A stretch of DNA of 64,000 nucleotides from Streptomyces tirandamycinicus (GTDB lineage Bacteria; Actinomycetota; Actinomycetes; Streptomycetales; Streptomycetaceae), in contig NZ_CP029188.1 in NCBI RefSeq assembly GCF_003097515.1, positions 5,872,531-5,936,530 of the forward strand, written 5' to 3'. Numbering within the stretch: the stretch's first letter is position 1; each line of letters begins with the position of its first letter. Position numbers and translations under genes: made by a program. This document shows positions 43,162-51,193 of the stretch, piece by piece. Below the pieces are notes generated by a model that was given only the letters and a program-made list of their open reading frames with translations, did no database searches and had not been told where the DNA came from.

Positions 43162-43482
43162 GTGCCCACGGCAGACGACGCGCCCGAACCCGGAGCGGAG
43201 CCGGAAGCGGCCGGCCACCGGCTGCAGATCGAGTACTGCACCCAGTGCCGCTGGCTGCCCCGCGCCGCGTGGCTCGCCCAGGAACTCCTCGGCACCTTCG
43301 ACCGGTCAGAGCTCGCCGAGGTGGCGCTGAAACCGGGAGTCGGGGGAGTGTTCGTGGTGCGCGTCGACGGCGAGCTGGTCTGGGACCGGCGTGAGCAGGG
43401 CTTTCCCGAGCCGACCGCGGTGAAGCGGGCCGTCAGGGACCGGGTCGCGCCGGGGAGGACGCTGGGCCACGCCGAACGGTAG
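43162..43482 (+). CDS. Rdx/SelW-type thioredoxin-like protein
   Basis: 106 residues. IEYCTQCRWLPRAAWLAQELL carries the CxxC redox motif of the Rdx family (selenoprotein W/T/H-like, here Cys instead of Sec), and VALKPGVGGVFVVRVDGELVWDRR has the G-G-F-V-V-x-V-D-G pattern of the fold. The C-terminus (FPEPTAVKRAVRDRV) is also typical. Thiol oxidoreductase activity is likely but the partner is unknown; the co-oriented 720-residue protein is a candidate. Confidence 0.85.
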   Translation: MPTADDAPEPGAEPEAAGHRLQIEYCTQCRWLPRAAWLAQELLGTFDRSELAEVALKPGVGGVFVVRVDGELVWDRREQGFPEPTAVKRAVRDRVAPGRTLGHAER

Positions 43483-43527
43483 GACGCCGCGATGTGCTGA
43501 TCCCGCCCCGGCCCGCCCCGTCGCGCG

Positions 43528-43580
43528 TGTCCCGTACCGCCCTGGCCGCCCCGTCTCGTGGTGTCCCGTACCGCCCTGCC
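43528..43580. repeat. Direct repeat upstream of the FnIII lipoprotein gene
   Basis: GTGTCCCGTACCGCCCTG occurs twice, at about 43528 and 43561, separated by 15 bases. It lies in a 187-bp gap and codes for nothing recognisable. Confidence 0.6.
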
Positions 43581-43669
43581 CCGGTTCCCTCGCTCCGCCC
43601 TCTTGCCGGGTGCGGCGGACTGTGCCATACAGGTCTGGACCAATGCCCCGGCGGGATGGAGGCAGTCCG

Positions 43670-44644
43670 GTGCAACGCCCCCTGTTCCTGGCCGTGTCGG
43701 CCTGTGCGTCCGCGCTGCTGCTCACGGCGTGCGGGGACGGCGCCCGGGCGGTGGACACCCGTGCCCCCTCCGCGCCGGGCGGCGTCACCGTCCACGCCGG
43801 CAGCGCCACGTCCGTGCACGTCATGTGGGAGCGCGCGACCGACGCCGGCGGCGTGAGCGGCTACGAGGTCTTCCGCGACGGCCGGCGGGTCAAGTCCCTC
43901 CCGGCGGCCACGCGCATGACCGACGTCGAGGGACTCACCCCCGCCATGTCGTATGTGTTCACCGTGCGCGCCGTCGACACCGCCGGCAACGCGTCGGCCC
44001 ACAGCGCGCCGGCCCGCGTCACCACGCTCGCCCTCGCCGCCGGGGACACCCGCCCGCCCGGCCGTCCGGGAGCGCTCACCGGCCGCGCCGAGGGCAGCCG
44101 TGCGGTCACCCTGTCCTGGGACTCCTCGACCGACGACCGGGGGGTGACGGCGTACGACGTCCACCAGGCCGGCTCCCGCATCCACAGCGTGCCCGGCACC
44201 TCCACCACGGCCCGGATCACCGGTCTGCGGCCCGGCACGGCCTACACGTTCAGCGTCCGTGCCCGGGACGCGGCCGACAACTCCTCACCGGGCAGCGCCT
44301 CGCTCGAACTGACGACCGCCGGAGCCCCGGACGCGGGCCCCGACACGGCCCCCACCGGGCTCACCGCGGTCATCCGGCGCACCACCCCTTCGGCCCACAC
44401 GGTCGAGCTGACCTGGACCCCGCCGGAGACCGGCGCCCCCGTCCGGGAGCACCAGCTCTTCCTCGACGGCCGGCTCGCCACGACGATCGTCTGGGGTGCC
44501 GAGCCCCCGCCCGGCCGGGCGACGTACACCCTCACCGTGACCGACCGGCCCGGCACCCGCCACTCGCTGAAGCTGCGCGCCAGACTCCCGGACGGGAACT
44601 GGGGGGACTTCTCGGCTCAGCGGACCGTGGTGGTGGGGGACTGA
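43670..44644 (+). CDS. Lipoprotein with fibronectin type III domains
   Basis: 324 residues from GTG 43670 with TGGAGG seven bases before. The signal ends in a lipobox (ALLLTACGDG). Two clear FnIII domains follow (about 30-118: PSAPGGVTVHAGSATSVHVMW; about 125-215: PPGRPGALTGRAEGSRAVTLSW) and a third more diverged one (PDTAPTGLTAVIRR onward). No catalytic domain is attached. Such modules occur in secreted glycan-binding proteins; here the role may be adhesion or scaffolding at the cell surface. The 3' end overlaps the converging cyclotransferase gene by 28 bp. Confidence 0.85.
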   Translation: MQRPLFLAVSACASALLLTACGDGARAVDTRAPSAPGGVTVHAGSATSVHVMWERATDAGGVSGYEVFRDGRRVKSLPAATRMTDVEGLTPAMSYVFTVRAVDTAGNASAHSAPARVTTLALAAGDTRPPGRPGALTGRAEGSRAVTLSWDSSTDDRGVTAYDVHQAGSRIHSVPGTSTTARITGLRPGTAYTFSVRARDAADNSSPGSASLELTTAGAPDAGPDTAPTGLTAVIRRTTPSAHTVELTWTPPETGAPVREHQLFLDGRLATTIVWGAEPPPGRATYTLTVTDRPGTRHSLKLRARLPDGNWGDFSAQRTVVVGD

Positions 44645-45603
44645 ACGGTGGCGGTGGGGGATGGGGCGAAAGTGGTGGGCGGCCGCACGGTGGCGGCCGC
44701 GGTCCGGACGGTGGCGGCCGGGGTCCGGACGGTGGCGGCCGGTGAGCGGGGGGCCGCGCCCGAGGGCCCCGGAGCATGCGCCGCGGGCACGAACCGCACC
44801 CGGAACATCTTCGGCCACCACTTGCCGGTCAACAGGAACTGACCGGTCCCGGGGACGGCCGCGATCCCGTTGAGGACGTCCGCGCGCCGCCGCTCGGCCG
44901 CACCGAGCAGACCGGACGCGGCGATCTCCGCCGTCACACGTCCGGTGTCGGCGTCGATCCGCACGATCCGGTCGGTGGTCCAGACGTTGGCGTACACGGT
45001 GTCGCCGACGCACTCCAGTTCGTTGAGCCGGTCCACCGGCCGCCCGTCGAGCGTGACGACGACCGAGCCCTTCCTCCTGAGGGTCGCGGGGTCCCGGAAG
45101 TCGAGCCGGGAGGAGCCGTCGCTCGTCACCAGGCGGCCCCGGTGGGGCTGGTGGCAGATTCCCCAGCCCTCGCGGTCGTAGGGCACCCGCCGCAGCTCCG
45201 CCAGGGTCCCGGTGTCGCGTTCGATCGCGACGCCGTCGCGCCAGGTCAGCTGCCACAGCGTCGGCCCGATCACGGTGATCCCTTCACCGAACAGCGGCGC
45301 CGGGAGCGGCACGCGCCGTGCGGGCGGGGCCCCCGGCCGTCCCGATGCGATCGCCGACCGGCCGGCGATACCCGTGCTCTCGTAGAGCGTGCCGTGGGCC
45401 ATCTCCAGGCCCTGGGTGAAGGCCTCCGGGTCGTGCGGCAGCGTCTGGACGACCTCCACCCGCAGGCGTTCGACCGGTGCCGTGGCCCGGCCACGCACCT
45501 CCGGACCCCGGCCACCGGCACCACCGTCCGCCGCGCACGAACTCACCGAGGCGCCTGCGGCGAGCGCCAGGACGGCCGCGGGGGCCGTGAACGCGACACG
45601 CAT
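44617..45603 (-). CDS. Secreted glutaminyl-peptide cyclotransferase with ATVR repeats
   Basis: 328 residues from ATG 45603. Lipoprotein-like signal (AVLALAAGASVSSCAADGG). The five-bladed propeller of glutamine cyclotransferase is recognisable by FTQGLEMAHGTLYESTGIAG, WQLTWRDGVAIERD, YDREGWGICHQPHRGRLVTS, LNELECVGDTVYANVW and GLLGAAERRRADVLNGIA. It converts N-terminal Gln to pyroglutamate on secreted peptides. The last 45 residues are a slippage tail of PAATVRT-like units (PAATVRTPAATVRTAAATVR) that extends past the normal end and into the opposing gene. Confidence 0.88.
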   Translation of the reverse strand: MRVAFTAPAAVLALAAGASVSSCAADGGAGGRGPEVRGRATAPVERLRVEVVQTLPHDPEAFTQGLEMAHGTLYESTGIAGRSAIASGRPGAPPARRVPLPAPLFGEGITVIGPTLWQLTWRDGVAIERDTGTLAELRRVPYDREGWGICHQPHRGRLVTSDGSSRLDFRDPATLRRKGSVVVTLDGRPVDRLNELECVGDTVYANVWTTDRIVRIDADTGRVTAEIAASGLLGAAERRRADVLNGIAAVPGTGQFLLTGKWWPKMFRVRFVPAAHAPGPSGAAPRSPAATVRTPAATVRTAAATVRPPTTFAPSPTATVQSPTTTVR

Positions 45604-45705
45604 GCTCCGCACACTCGCACGCCCCCGCCGCGCCGGCGGCGTGCCGCCACCGGCTCACCGGGGGATTCGCCCCCATGCCGCATTCGTGTCGCGGCCCCCC
45701 GCACG

Positions 45706-45750
45706 CGGAGAGCTCCCGGACAGCGAGGGCGCTGTTCCGGGAGCTCTCCG
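45706..45750 (-). terminator. Hairpin after the sortase-substrate gene
   Basis: GGAGAGCTCCCGG-ACAGCG pairs with CGCTGT-TCCGGGAGCTCTCC with one bulged base and a short loop. It lies 49 bp downstream of the stop on the minus strand. Confidence 0.7.
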
Positions 45751-45798
45751 GTATCCGGTACGGGGGGTGGGTGCCGTCGTACGACGCGCAGGTTCCGC

Positions 45799-46689
45799 TC
45801 AGCCCCGCTGGGAGGCGTTGCGCCGGCGCTTGGCGACGACCAGCGCGCCGCCCCCGAGCAGCAGCAGACCGCCGGTCGCGGTCAGCAGGGCCACCGTTCC
45901 GTCGGACGAGCCGGTGTCGGCCAGCTTCTCCTTGCCGTCGTCCGAGGAGTCGTCGTGGTCGGACTTGCCGCCGTTGTCGTCGTCGTCATCGTCGTGGTCG
46001 CGACCGTCGTGATCGCGACCGTCGCGGTCGTGGCCGCCGTGGTGTCCGCGGTCGTCGTCGTGGCCGGGACGCCCGTGGTCGCCGTCGCCGTGGCCGGGAC
46101 GCCCGTGGTCGCCGTCGCCGTCGCCGTCGCCGTGGTCGTCGTCATCGCCGTCGCCGTCTTCGTCGATGGTCACCCGGGCACTGAGGACGAGGTCGGAATT
46201 CTCTCCGGCGAGCTGGAAGTAGTAGGCGCCCTCCCGGGTCCCCTCGGGGATGATGACCGTCGAGTCCACGATGCCGTTCGCGTCGGCGGTCCACCTGCCC
46301 AGTTCCACGACGGGCCGGTCGCCGTCACCGGCCATGGGGCTCTTGGACCCGGTCGGCGTGGGGCGGGAATCGGGGTCGGCCGCCGTGAAGGCCGGCGGGA
46401 CGACCGCCGCGGACCGGCCCAGTGCGCCGGCAGCACCTGCGCCGCCGGGCGCGCCTCCGCCGCCGGCCGGTGCGAGACGGCCGGTGACCGGCTCACCCGG
46501 CTCGAAGCCGCGCCCGGTGAAGGCGACCTCCTGGCCGGGCTCCAGGACGAGGTCGTCGTCCTGGATGGTCAGGTTGGGAGCGGGCGGGTACTGCGCGAAC
46601 GCCGGCTGGGCGGCGATCAACGGGGCTGCGGCGACAAGGCTCGCGGCAGCGGCGGCCACGACGAGTCGTCGTACGGAGCGTCTGGGCAT
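45799..46689 (-). CDS. LAXTG sortase substrate with Asp/His-rich stalk
   Basis: 296 residues. A signal peptide (VVAAAAASLVAAAPLIAAQPAFA, cleaved near 32) is followed by a beta-rich domain (DDLVLEPGQEVAFTGRGFEP, then GIVDSTVIIPEGTREGAYYF), which resembles adhesin or Ig-like modules. Residues 178-240 are Asp/His/Gly repeats (DHGRPGHGDGDHGRPGHDDD; DGRDHDGRDHDDDDDD). The C-terminus is a textbook sorting signal: LADTG at about 256, a hydrophobic helix and RRRNASQRG. LAXTG is the motif of class E sortases in streptomycetes, so it should be anchored to the wall. The stalk could bind divalent metals. AAGGAG precedes ATG 46689. Confidence 0.85.
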   Translation of the reverse strand: MPRRSVRRLVVAAAAASLVAAAPLIAAQPAFAQYPPAPNLTIQDDDLVLEPGQEVAFTGRGFEPGEPVTGRLAPAGGGGAPGGAGAAGALGRSAAVVPPAFTAADPDSRPTPTGSKSPMAGDGDRPVVELGRWTADANGIVDSTVIIPEGTREGAYYFQLAGENSDLVLSARVTIDEDGDGDDDDHGDGDGDGDHGRPGHGDGDHGRPGHDDDRGHHGGHDRDGRDHDGRDHDDDDDDNGGKSDHDDSSDDGKEKLADTGSSDGTVALLTATGGLLLLGGGALVVAKRRRNASQRG

Positions 46690-47291
46690 GGTTTCGGGCT
46701 CCTTAGTGGAAGACGCTTGACGAGTGGTGATCGTTACTGCTTGTCAAAAGTGAGATTCGAACCGCGGTGCAGTACAGGTCGTCTGCCGCACCCACGGCGG
46801 GCCGTGGCCACCGATGCGGCGACCCGGGGGCGACGAGGGGGCGACGCGCCGACCTCCACCGACGGCGTTCACCGCCGGCGAGCCGGGCCTGCGTACGGCT
46901 CCAGGGCCCCGGCGCCTTCCGCTCGCGGTCGTTCGTTCGCATACGTAGGTCAAAGCAGACACTGGTGTGCCCTCCGCACCGCCTCCACCGGCACTCGTGG
47001 TCGTCAATCCGCCGGACCGTTCGAGAGGATCAAGCGCTTCGATCCGTAGACATCAGGCGGCCCTTCCGAAACAGGCGCACCAGGGTGTTCGGCAGGACGG
47101 TGTACGAGCAGCACTCGGATGGCCCCGGGCGCTCGCCCGGGGCCGAACCGCGGCTCCGCGAATGAGGGTCCGCGACGCGGGTCCGTGAGCCATGGCCCAT
47201 GACGGGGGCCCAAGGCCCTTGGCCCATGACCCAGGACCCGTGACCCGTGACCCAGGGGGCCCATGGCCCATGACCCGGGACCCATGGCCGT
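46690..47291. repeat. Gap with tandem repeats between the sortase substrate and the EPS locus
   Basis: On the minus strand CTTTTGACAAGC (about 46740-46751) may hold a -35 for the sortase-substrate gene. From 47188 to 47290 the sequence is a patchwork of CCCATGGCCCATGACC, GGACCCGTGACCCGTGACC and similar units. No protein or RNA gene is supported; 46750-47180 shows nothing I can assign. Confidence 0.45.
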
Positions 47292-47328
47292 GCGTCCGGT
47301 CCGGCCGGGAGCGGGCCGGACCGGACGC
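47292..47328 (-). terminator. Hairpin after the GDP-fucose synthase gene
   Basis: A 15-bp perfect stem (GCGTCCGGTCCGGCC and its complement) with a seven-base loop, nine bases after the stop codon on the minus strand. Confidence 0.75.
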
Positions 47329-47337
47329 CGTGGACGG

Positions 47338-48330
47338 TCAGTGCCGCAGCGCCCCCGAGCCGAGGTGTTCCGCGTACCACGCGTAGGTGCCTTCGAGGCC
47401 CTCCCGCAGGCCGATCCGCGGTTCCCAGCCCAGCGCGGTGATCCGGGAGACGTCCAGCAGTTTGCGGGGGGTCCCGTCCGGCTGCCCCGGGTCCCAGGCG
47501 AGGGTCCCCCGGTAGCCGACCACCTCCGCGACCAGCTCCGCGGCCTCCCGGACGGTCAGGTCGGTGCCGGTTCCGACGTTGACGGGGCCGTCGGCGTCGT
47601 AGTGCTCCAGCAGGTGAAGGCAGGCCCGGGCCAGGTCGTCCACGTGCAGGAACTCCCGCCGCGGCGTCCCGGAGCCCCAGTTCACGACCCGCCGCGCCCC
47701 TGCCCTGCGAGCCTCGTCGAAGCGCCGGATCAGCGACGGCAGCACATGGGAGTGCTCCGGGTGGAAGTTGTCCCCGGGGCCGTACAGGTTGGTCGGCATG
47801 GCGCAGATCCACGGCAGGCCGTGCTGCCGCCGCACCGCCTGGACCTGCTGGATTCCGGCGATCTTGGCGATGGCGTAGGCGTCGTTGGTCGGCTCCAGCG
47901 GTCCGGTGAGGAGCGCCTCCTCCCGGATGGGCTGGGGCGCGAGCTTGGGGTAGATGCAGCTGGAACCCAGGAAAAGGAGCCGTTCGACCCCGTGCTCCAG
48001 CGCGGCGTCCAGCACATTGACCTGGATCCGCAGGTTGTCGGAGAGGAAGACGGCCGGGCGGGTGGCGTTGGCCCTGATACCGCCGACGCGGGCGGCGGCG
48101 AGCACCACCACGTCCGGCCGGGCCGCGGCGAACCACTCGAAGACCTCCCGGCGCTCGCGCAGGTCGAGTTCCGCCGAACCGGGCCCCACCAGATCGGTGA
48201 AACCCTCCCTCGCCAGACGCCGCCGCACCGCCGACCCGACGAGGCCCCGACTCCCGGCCACGAACACCCGGGCCGACCGGTCCAGGGGCCGGTGGACCGC
48301 TCCGTACGGCGCGGCCACCGCGGCGGTCAC
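47338..48330 (-). CDS. GDP-L-fucose synthase
   Basis: 330 residues from GTG 48330, overlapping the upstream kinase stop by GTGA. An extended SDR with NADP motif AGSRGLVGSAVRRRL, the Ser/Tyr/Lys set in LGSSCIYPK and DAYAIAKIAG, and MPTNLYGPGDNFHP, all as in WcaG/Fcl. It carries out epimerisation and reduction of GDP-4-keto-6-deoxymannose. The substrate is made by the GDP-mannose dehydratase encoded divergently at 50152. Confidence 0.92.
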   Translation of the reverse strand: MTAAVAAPYGAVHRPLDRSARVFVAGSRGLVGSAVRRRLAREGFTDLVGPGSAELDLRERREVFEWFAAARPDVVVLAAARVGGIRANATRPAVFLSDNLRIQVNVLDAALEHGVERLLFLGSSCIYPKLAPQPIREEALLTGPLEPTNDAYAIAKIAGIQQVQAVRRQHGLPWICAMPTNLYGPGDNFHPEHSHVLPSLIRRFDEARRAGARRVVNWGSGTPRREFLHVDDLARACLHLLEHYDADGPVNVGTGTDLTVREAAELVAEVVGYRGTLAWDPGQPDGTPRKLLDVSRITALGWEPRIGLREGLEGTYAWYAEHLGSGALRH

Positions 48331-49931
48331 TGCACGCTCCGTTCGACGGCCACCGGGCGCGGCGGCTCGTCGGCGGGCGCGGTGGCCGGGGAGCCGAGGC
48401 GGGCGCCGGGCCCGCCGCCGGGGATCGGCAGGGACGGGGCGGCACCGGTGGAACGCCGGCGCCTGAGGACCCGGGCGATCCCGGCCAGTCCGGGGCGGCG
48501 GCCGGTCCCGGCCGGGCGGCGGCGGACGAACCTCGCGAGGCGGGCGAACCGGCCGGTCGCGTGGTACTGCGGTCGGTACTCGTAGGCGTATCCGTGAGCG
48601 CCGCGGTCCTCCTTCGGCGACGCCATGTTCAGGACCGTGCCGACCACGGAGGCGCCCACGTGCCGCAGCGCGCGCAGAGCCTCGGCGACCTGGTCGCGGC
48701 TGGTGCGGGAGGCCCGTACGACCAGGAGGTAGCCGTCGACCTCGGAGGCGATCACGGCGGCGTCCGCGACCGGGAGCACCGGGGCGGTGTCCACCACGAC
48801 ATGGTCGAACTTCTCTGCGAGGCCGCGCAGTACGGCCCTCAGCTGCGCGCTGCCCAGCAGCTCGGTGGGGTTCGGTGGCACCGCGCCGCTGGTCAGCACG
48901 GAGAAGGAACCCGCGGACTGGAGCAGTTGGCCCACCTCGGCCCGGCCGATCAGCGCGGTGGTCAGTCCGGCGTCGCGGATCAGGCCCAGGGTGCGGGCGG
49001 TGGAAGGCCGGCGCAGGTCGGTGTCGACCAGGCACACCGAGGCGCCGGTCTCGGCCAGGGTCGCGGCGAGGTTGATCGCCACGCTGGTCTTTCCCTCGCC
49101 GGACAGCGGGCTGGTCACCGCGATCACCTTCGGCGGCCGGTCCACGTCCACGAACTGCAGGCAGGTGCGCAGCCGCCGGAAGCCCTCGGCGCGCAGCCCG
49201 TGCATGTCGTCGCGGAGCGCAAGCGGGCGGGTGGTGGCGTGGGGGTCGTGCACGATGCTGCCGAGCACGGGCGGTCCGCCGACGCCGGCCAGGGCGTCGG
49301 TCAGCGCCTTGGAGGTGCGTACCGACGTGTCCAGGGTCTCCCGCGCCAGGGCGAAGGCGGCGCCGAGGACCAGTCCGGCCAGGAGCCCGAGCGCGATGTT
49401 CACGGCCGGCCGCGGCGAGAAGGGCCGAGTGGGCACGGCGGCCGGTTCGGTGATGCTCAGCCGCACCGGCGACGCCTCCGCGTAGGCCGGGCGCTCGAGA
49501 CCGCGGATCACCTCGGTGAACCGTTCGGCGACGGCGTTGCTGATCCGCGCCGCCCGGGCCGCCCGCGTGTCGGTGACGGTGAGCTGGAGCAGCACGGTGT
49601 CGGGCTGGGCGGCCGCGCTGATCCTGCCGCTCAGCTCGGCCGGCGACATCTTCAGCTTCAGCTGCCGCACGACGTGCCCCGTCACCAGCGGGCTCGCGGC
49701 CACCTCGGCGTACGACCGGACTCGGGCCTGGGTGAACACATTGCCCTGCGCGAGCTGGCTGGTGTCGGCTTCGGTGCCGCCCTGGAGCGAGACGAAGAGC
49801 TTGGCGGTGGCCCGGTACTCGGGGACGGCCGTGTACGTGAGGAGCATGCCGGCCGCCGTACCGAGCAGCGTCAGCACGGTGATGGCGCGCCAGCGGCGAG
49901 AGAGGACTCGTAGGTAGTCGCGAAGGTCCAA
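48327..49931 (-). CDS. Wzz-type chain-length determinant fused to BY-kinase
   Basis: 534 residues. Two membrane helices (about 15-35, ITVLTLLGTAAGMLLTY; about 175-200, VNIALGLLAGLVLGAAFALA) flank the extracytoplasmic Wzz domain. The cytoplasmic kinase has Walker A SPLSGEGKTSVAINLA, Walker A' VCLVDTDLRRP and Walker B FDHVVVDTAPVL. A tyrosine cluster (HGYAYEYRPQYHATG) follows, the usual autophosphorylation site. It controls polymer length and export of the exopolysaccharide. The C-terminal 70 residues are Arg/Pro/Gly-rich and unassigned. Confidence 0.92.
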   Translation of the reverse strand: MDLRDYLRVLSRRWRAITVLTLLGTAAGMLLTYTAVPEYRATAKLFVSLQGGTEADTSQLAQGNVFTQARVRSYAEVAASPLVTGHVVRQLKLKMSPAELSGRISAAAQPDTVLLQLTVTDTRAARAARISNAVAERFTEVIRGLERPAYAEASPVRLSITEPAAVPTRPFSPRPAVNIALGLLAGLVLGAAFALARETLDTSVRTSKALTDALAGVGGPPVLGSIVHDPHATTRPLALRDDMHGLRAEGFRRLRTCLQFVDVDRPPKVIAVTSPLSGEGKTSVAINLAATLAETGASVCLVDTDLRRPSTARTLGLIRDAGLTTALIGRAEVGQLLQSAGSFSVLTSGAVPPNPTELLGSAQLRAVLRGLAEKFDHVVVDTAPVLPVADAAVIASEVDGYLLVVRASRTSRDQVAEALRALRHVGASVVGTVLNMASPKEDRGAHGYAYEYRPQYHATGRFARLARFVRRRPAGTGRRPGLAGIARVLRRRRSTGAAPSLPIPGGGPGARLGSPATAPADEPPRPVAVERSVQ

Positions 49932-50151
49932 GGTGTCCGTCCCCGATCGGATCCGGTGAAGGGGTGGGTGAAGGGGTGGGCGGTGAAGTCGGGATGCTGC
50001 CCCACTTTACGGCGAAAGGGTCGAAAGATGACATAACGCCACATTGCATAAGAAATGCAGTAATTGTTCTCTACACTGAGGCGGTGCCAGGGCGCCCATC
50101 CGCATGGAGCCTTCCGTCGCCTCGTGAAACCCCATCAGCCAAGGAGCGCGT
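49932..50151. promoter_or_regulatory. Divergent promoter region of the EPS locus
   Basis: The only AT-rich part of the area. It holds direct repeats GGTGAAGGGGTGGGTGAAGGGGTG (about 49952-49979, in part), an inverted repeat TGCAT-AAGAA-ATGCA (50045-50059) and TACACT (50072-50077) as possible -10 for the dehydratase gene, and TTATGT on the opposite strand near 50032 for the kinase. The palindrome lies between the two putative promoters. Confidence 0.4.
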
Positions 50152-51189
50152 GTGACCGCCAGAACGGCACTCATCACCGGCATCACCGGCCAGGACGGCT
50201 CCTACCTGGCCGAACTGCTGCTGGAGAAGGGGTACCGGGTGCACGGGATCGTCCGCCGTGCCTCCACCTTCAACACCGAGCGCATCGAGCACCTCTACCG
50301 CGATCCGCACGACCCGCAGGCGCGTCTCTTCCTGCACTACGGAGACCTCACCGACGGGACGCGGATGACCGGTCTGCTGGAGCAGGTGCAGCCGGACGAG
50401 GTCTACCACCTCGCCGCCCAGTCACATGTGCGGGTGTCGTTCGACGAACCCGAGTTCACCGGTGACACCACGGGGCTGGGCACCATCCGGCTGCTGGAGG
50501 CCATCCGGAGGACGGGCCTGCCGTGCCGCTTCTACCAGGCCTCCAGCTCCGAGATGTTCGGCGCCGCCCCGCCGCCCCAGGACGAGAGCACCCCGTTCCA
50601 TCCCCGCTCGCCGTACGGGGTCGCCAAGGTTTACGCCTACTGGGCGACGCGCAACTACCGCGAGGCGTACGGGCTGTACGCGGTCAACGGCATCCTGTTC
50701 AACCACGAGTCCCCGCGCCGTGGCCCCACGTTCGTGACCCGGAAGGTGGCCGTGGCCGCCGCCCGGATCAAGGCCGGCCTGCAGGACGTCGTCCACCTCG
50801 GCAACCTCGACGCCCGCCGCGACTGGGGCTACGCCGCCGAGTACGTCGAGGCCATGTGGCTGATGCTGCAGCAGGACCAGCCGGACGACTATGTGGTCGC
50901 CACCGGCACCAGCCACAGCGTGCGCGAGTTCGTCGACCAGTGTTTCGCCCACGTCGGCCTCGACTGGCGCGACCATGTGCGGTTCGACGAGCGCTATCTG
51001 CGGCCGACCGAGGTGGACGACCTGGTCGGCGACGCGTCGAAGGCCCAGCAGGCCCTCGGCTGGCGCGCCACGGTCCGCGCGCCCGAACTGGCCCGCCTGA
51101 TGGTCGACGCGGAACTCGACGCCCTCTGCAACGGGGCCGCCGCCGACCGGACGGCGCCCCCCGCCGTTCCCGCTCCCGCCGCGCGGTGA
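50152..51189 (+). CDS. gmd: GDP-mannose 4,6-dehydratase
   Basis: 345 residues from GTG 50152 with AAGGAG upstream. Rossmann motif TGITGQDGSYLAELLLEKG (about 7-25), active site YQASSSEMFGA and SPYGVAKVYAYW, and the family segment FNHESPRRGPTFVTRKV. It makes GDP-4-keto-6-deoxymannose, the precursor of GDP-fucose, GDP-rhamnose or GDP-perosamine; the fucose route is favoured by the neighbouring synthase. Opens a plus-strand series of EPS genes. Confidence 0.95.
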   Translation: MTARTALITGITGQDGSYLAELLLEKGYRVHGIVRRASTFNTERIEHLYRDPHDPQARLFLHYGDLTDGTRMTGLLEQVQPDEVYHLAAQSHVRVSFDEPEFTGDTTGLGTIRLLEAIRRTGLPCRFYQASSSEMFGAAPPPQDESTPFHPRSPYGVAKVYAYWATRNYREAYGLYAVNGILFNHESPRRGPTFVTRKVAVAAARIKAGLQDVVHLGNLDARRDWGYAAEYVEAMWLMLQQDQPDDYVVATGTSHSVREFVDQCFAHVGLDWRDHVRFDERYLRPTEVDDLVGDASKAQQALGWRATVRAPELARLMVDAELDALCNGAAADRTAPPAVPAPAAR

Positions 51190-51193
51190 TCCC

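Noticed and set aside
39847..43218. 1123-codon open frame antisense to the permease and the 720-residue protein
   Set aside because: Same reason; no recognisable domain and it crosses terminators.
46745..46775. tRNA-like T-loop motif GGTTCGAATC on the minus strand
   Set aside because: No acceptor, D or anticodon arms can be folded around it; chance match in an AT-richer leader.
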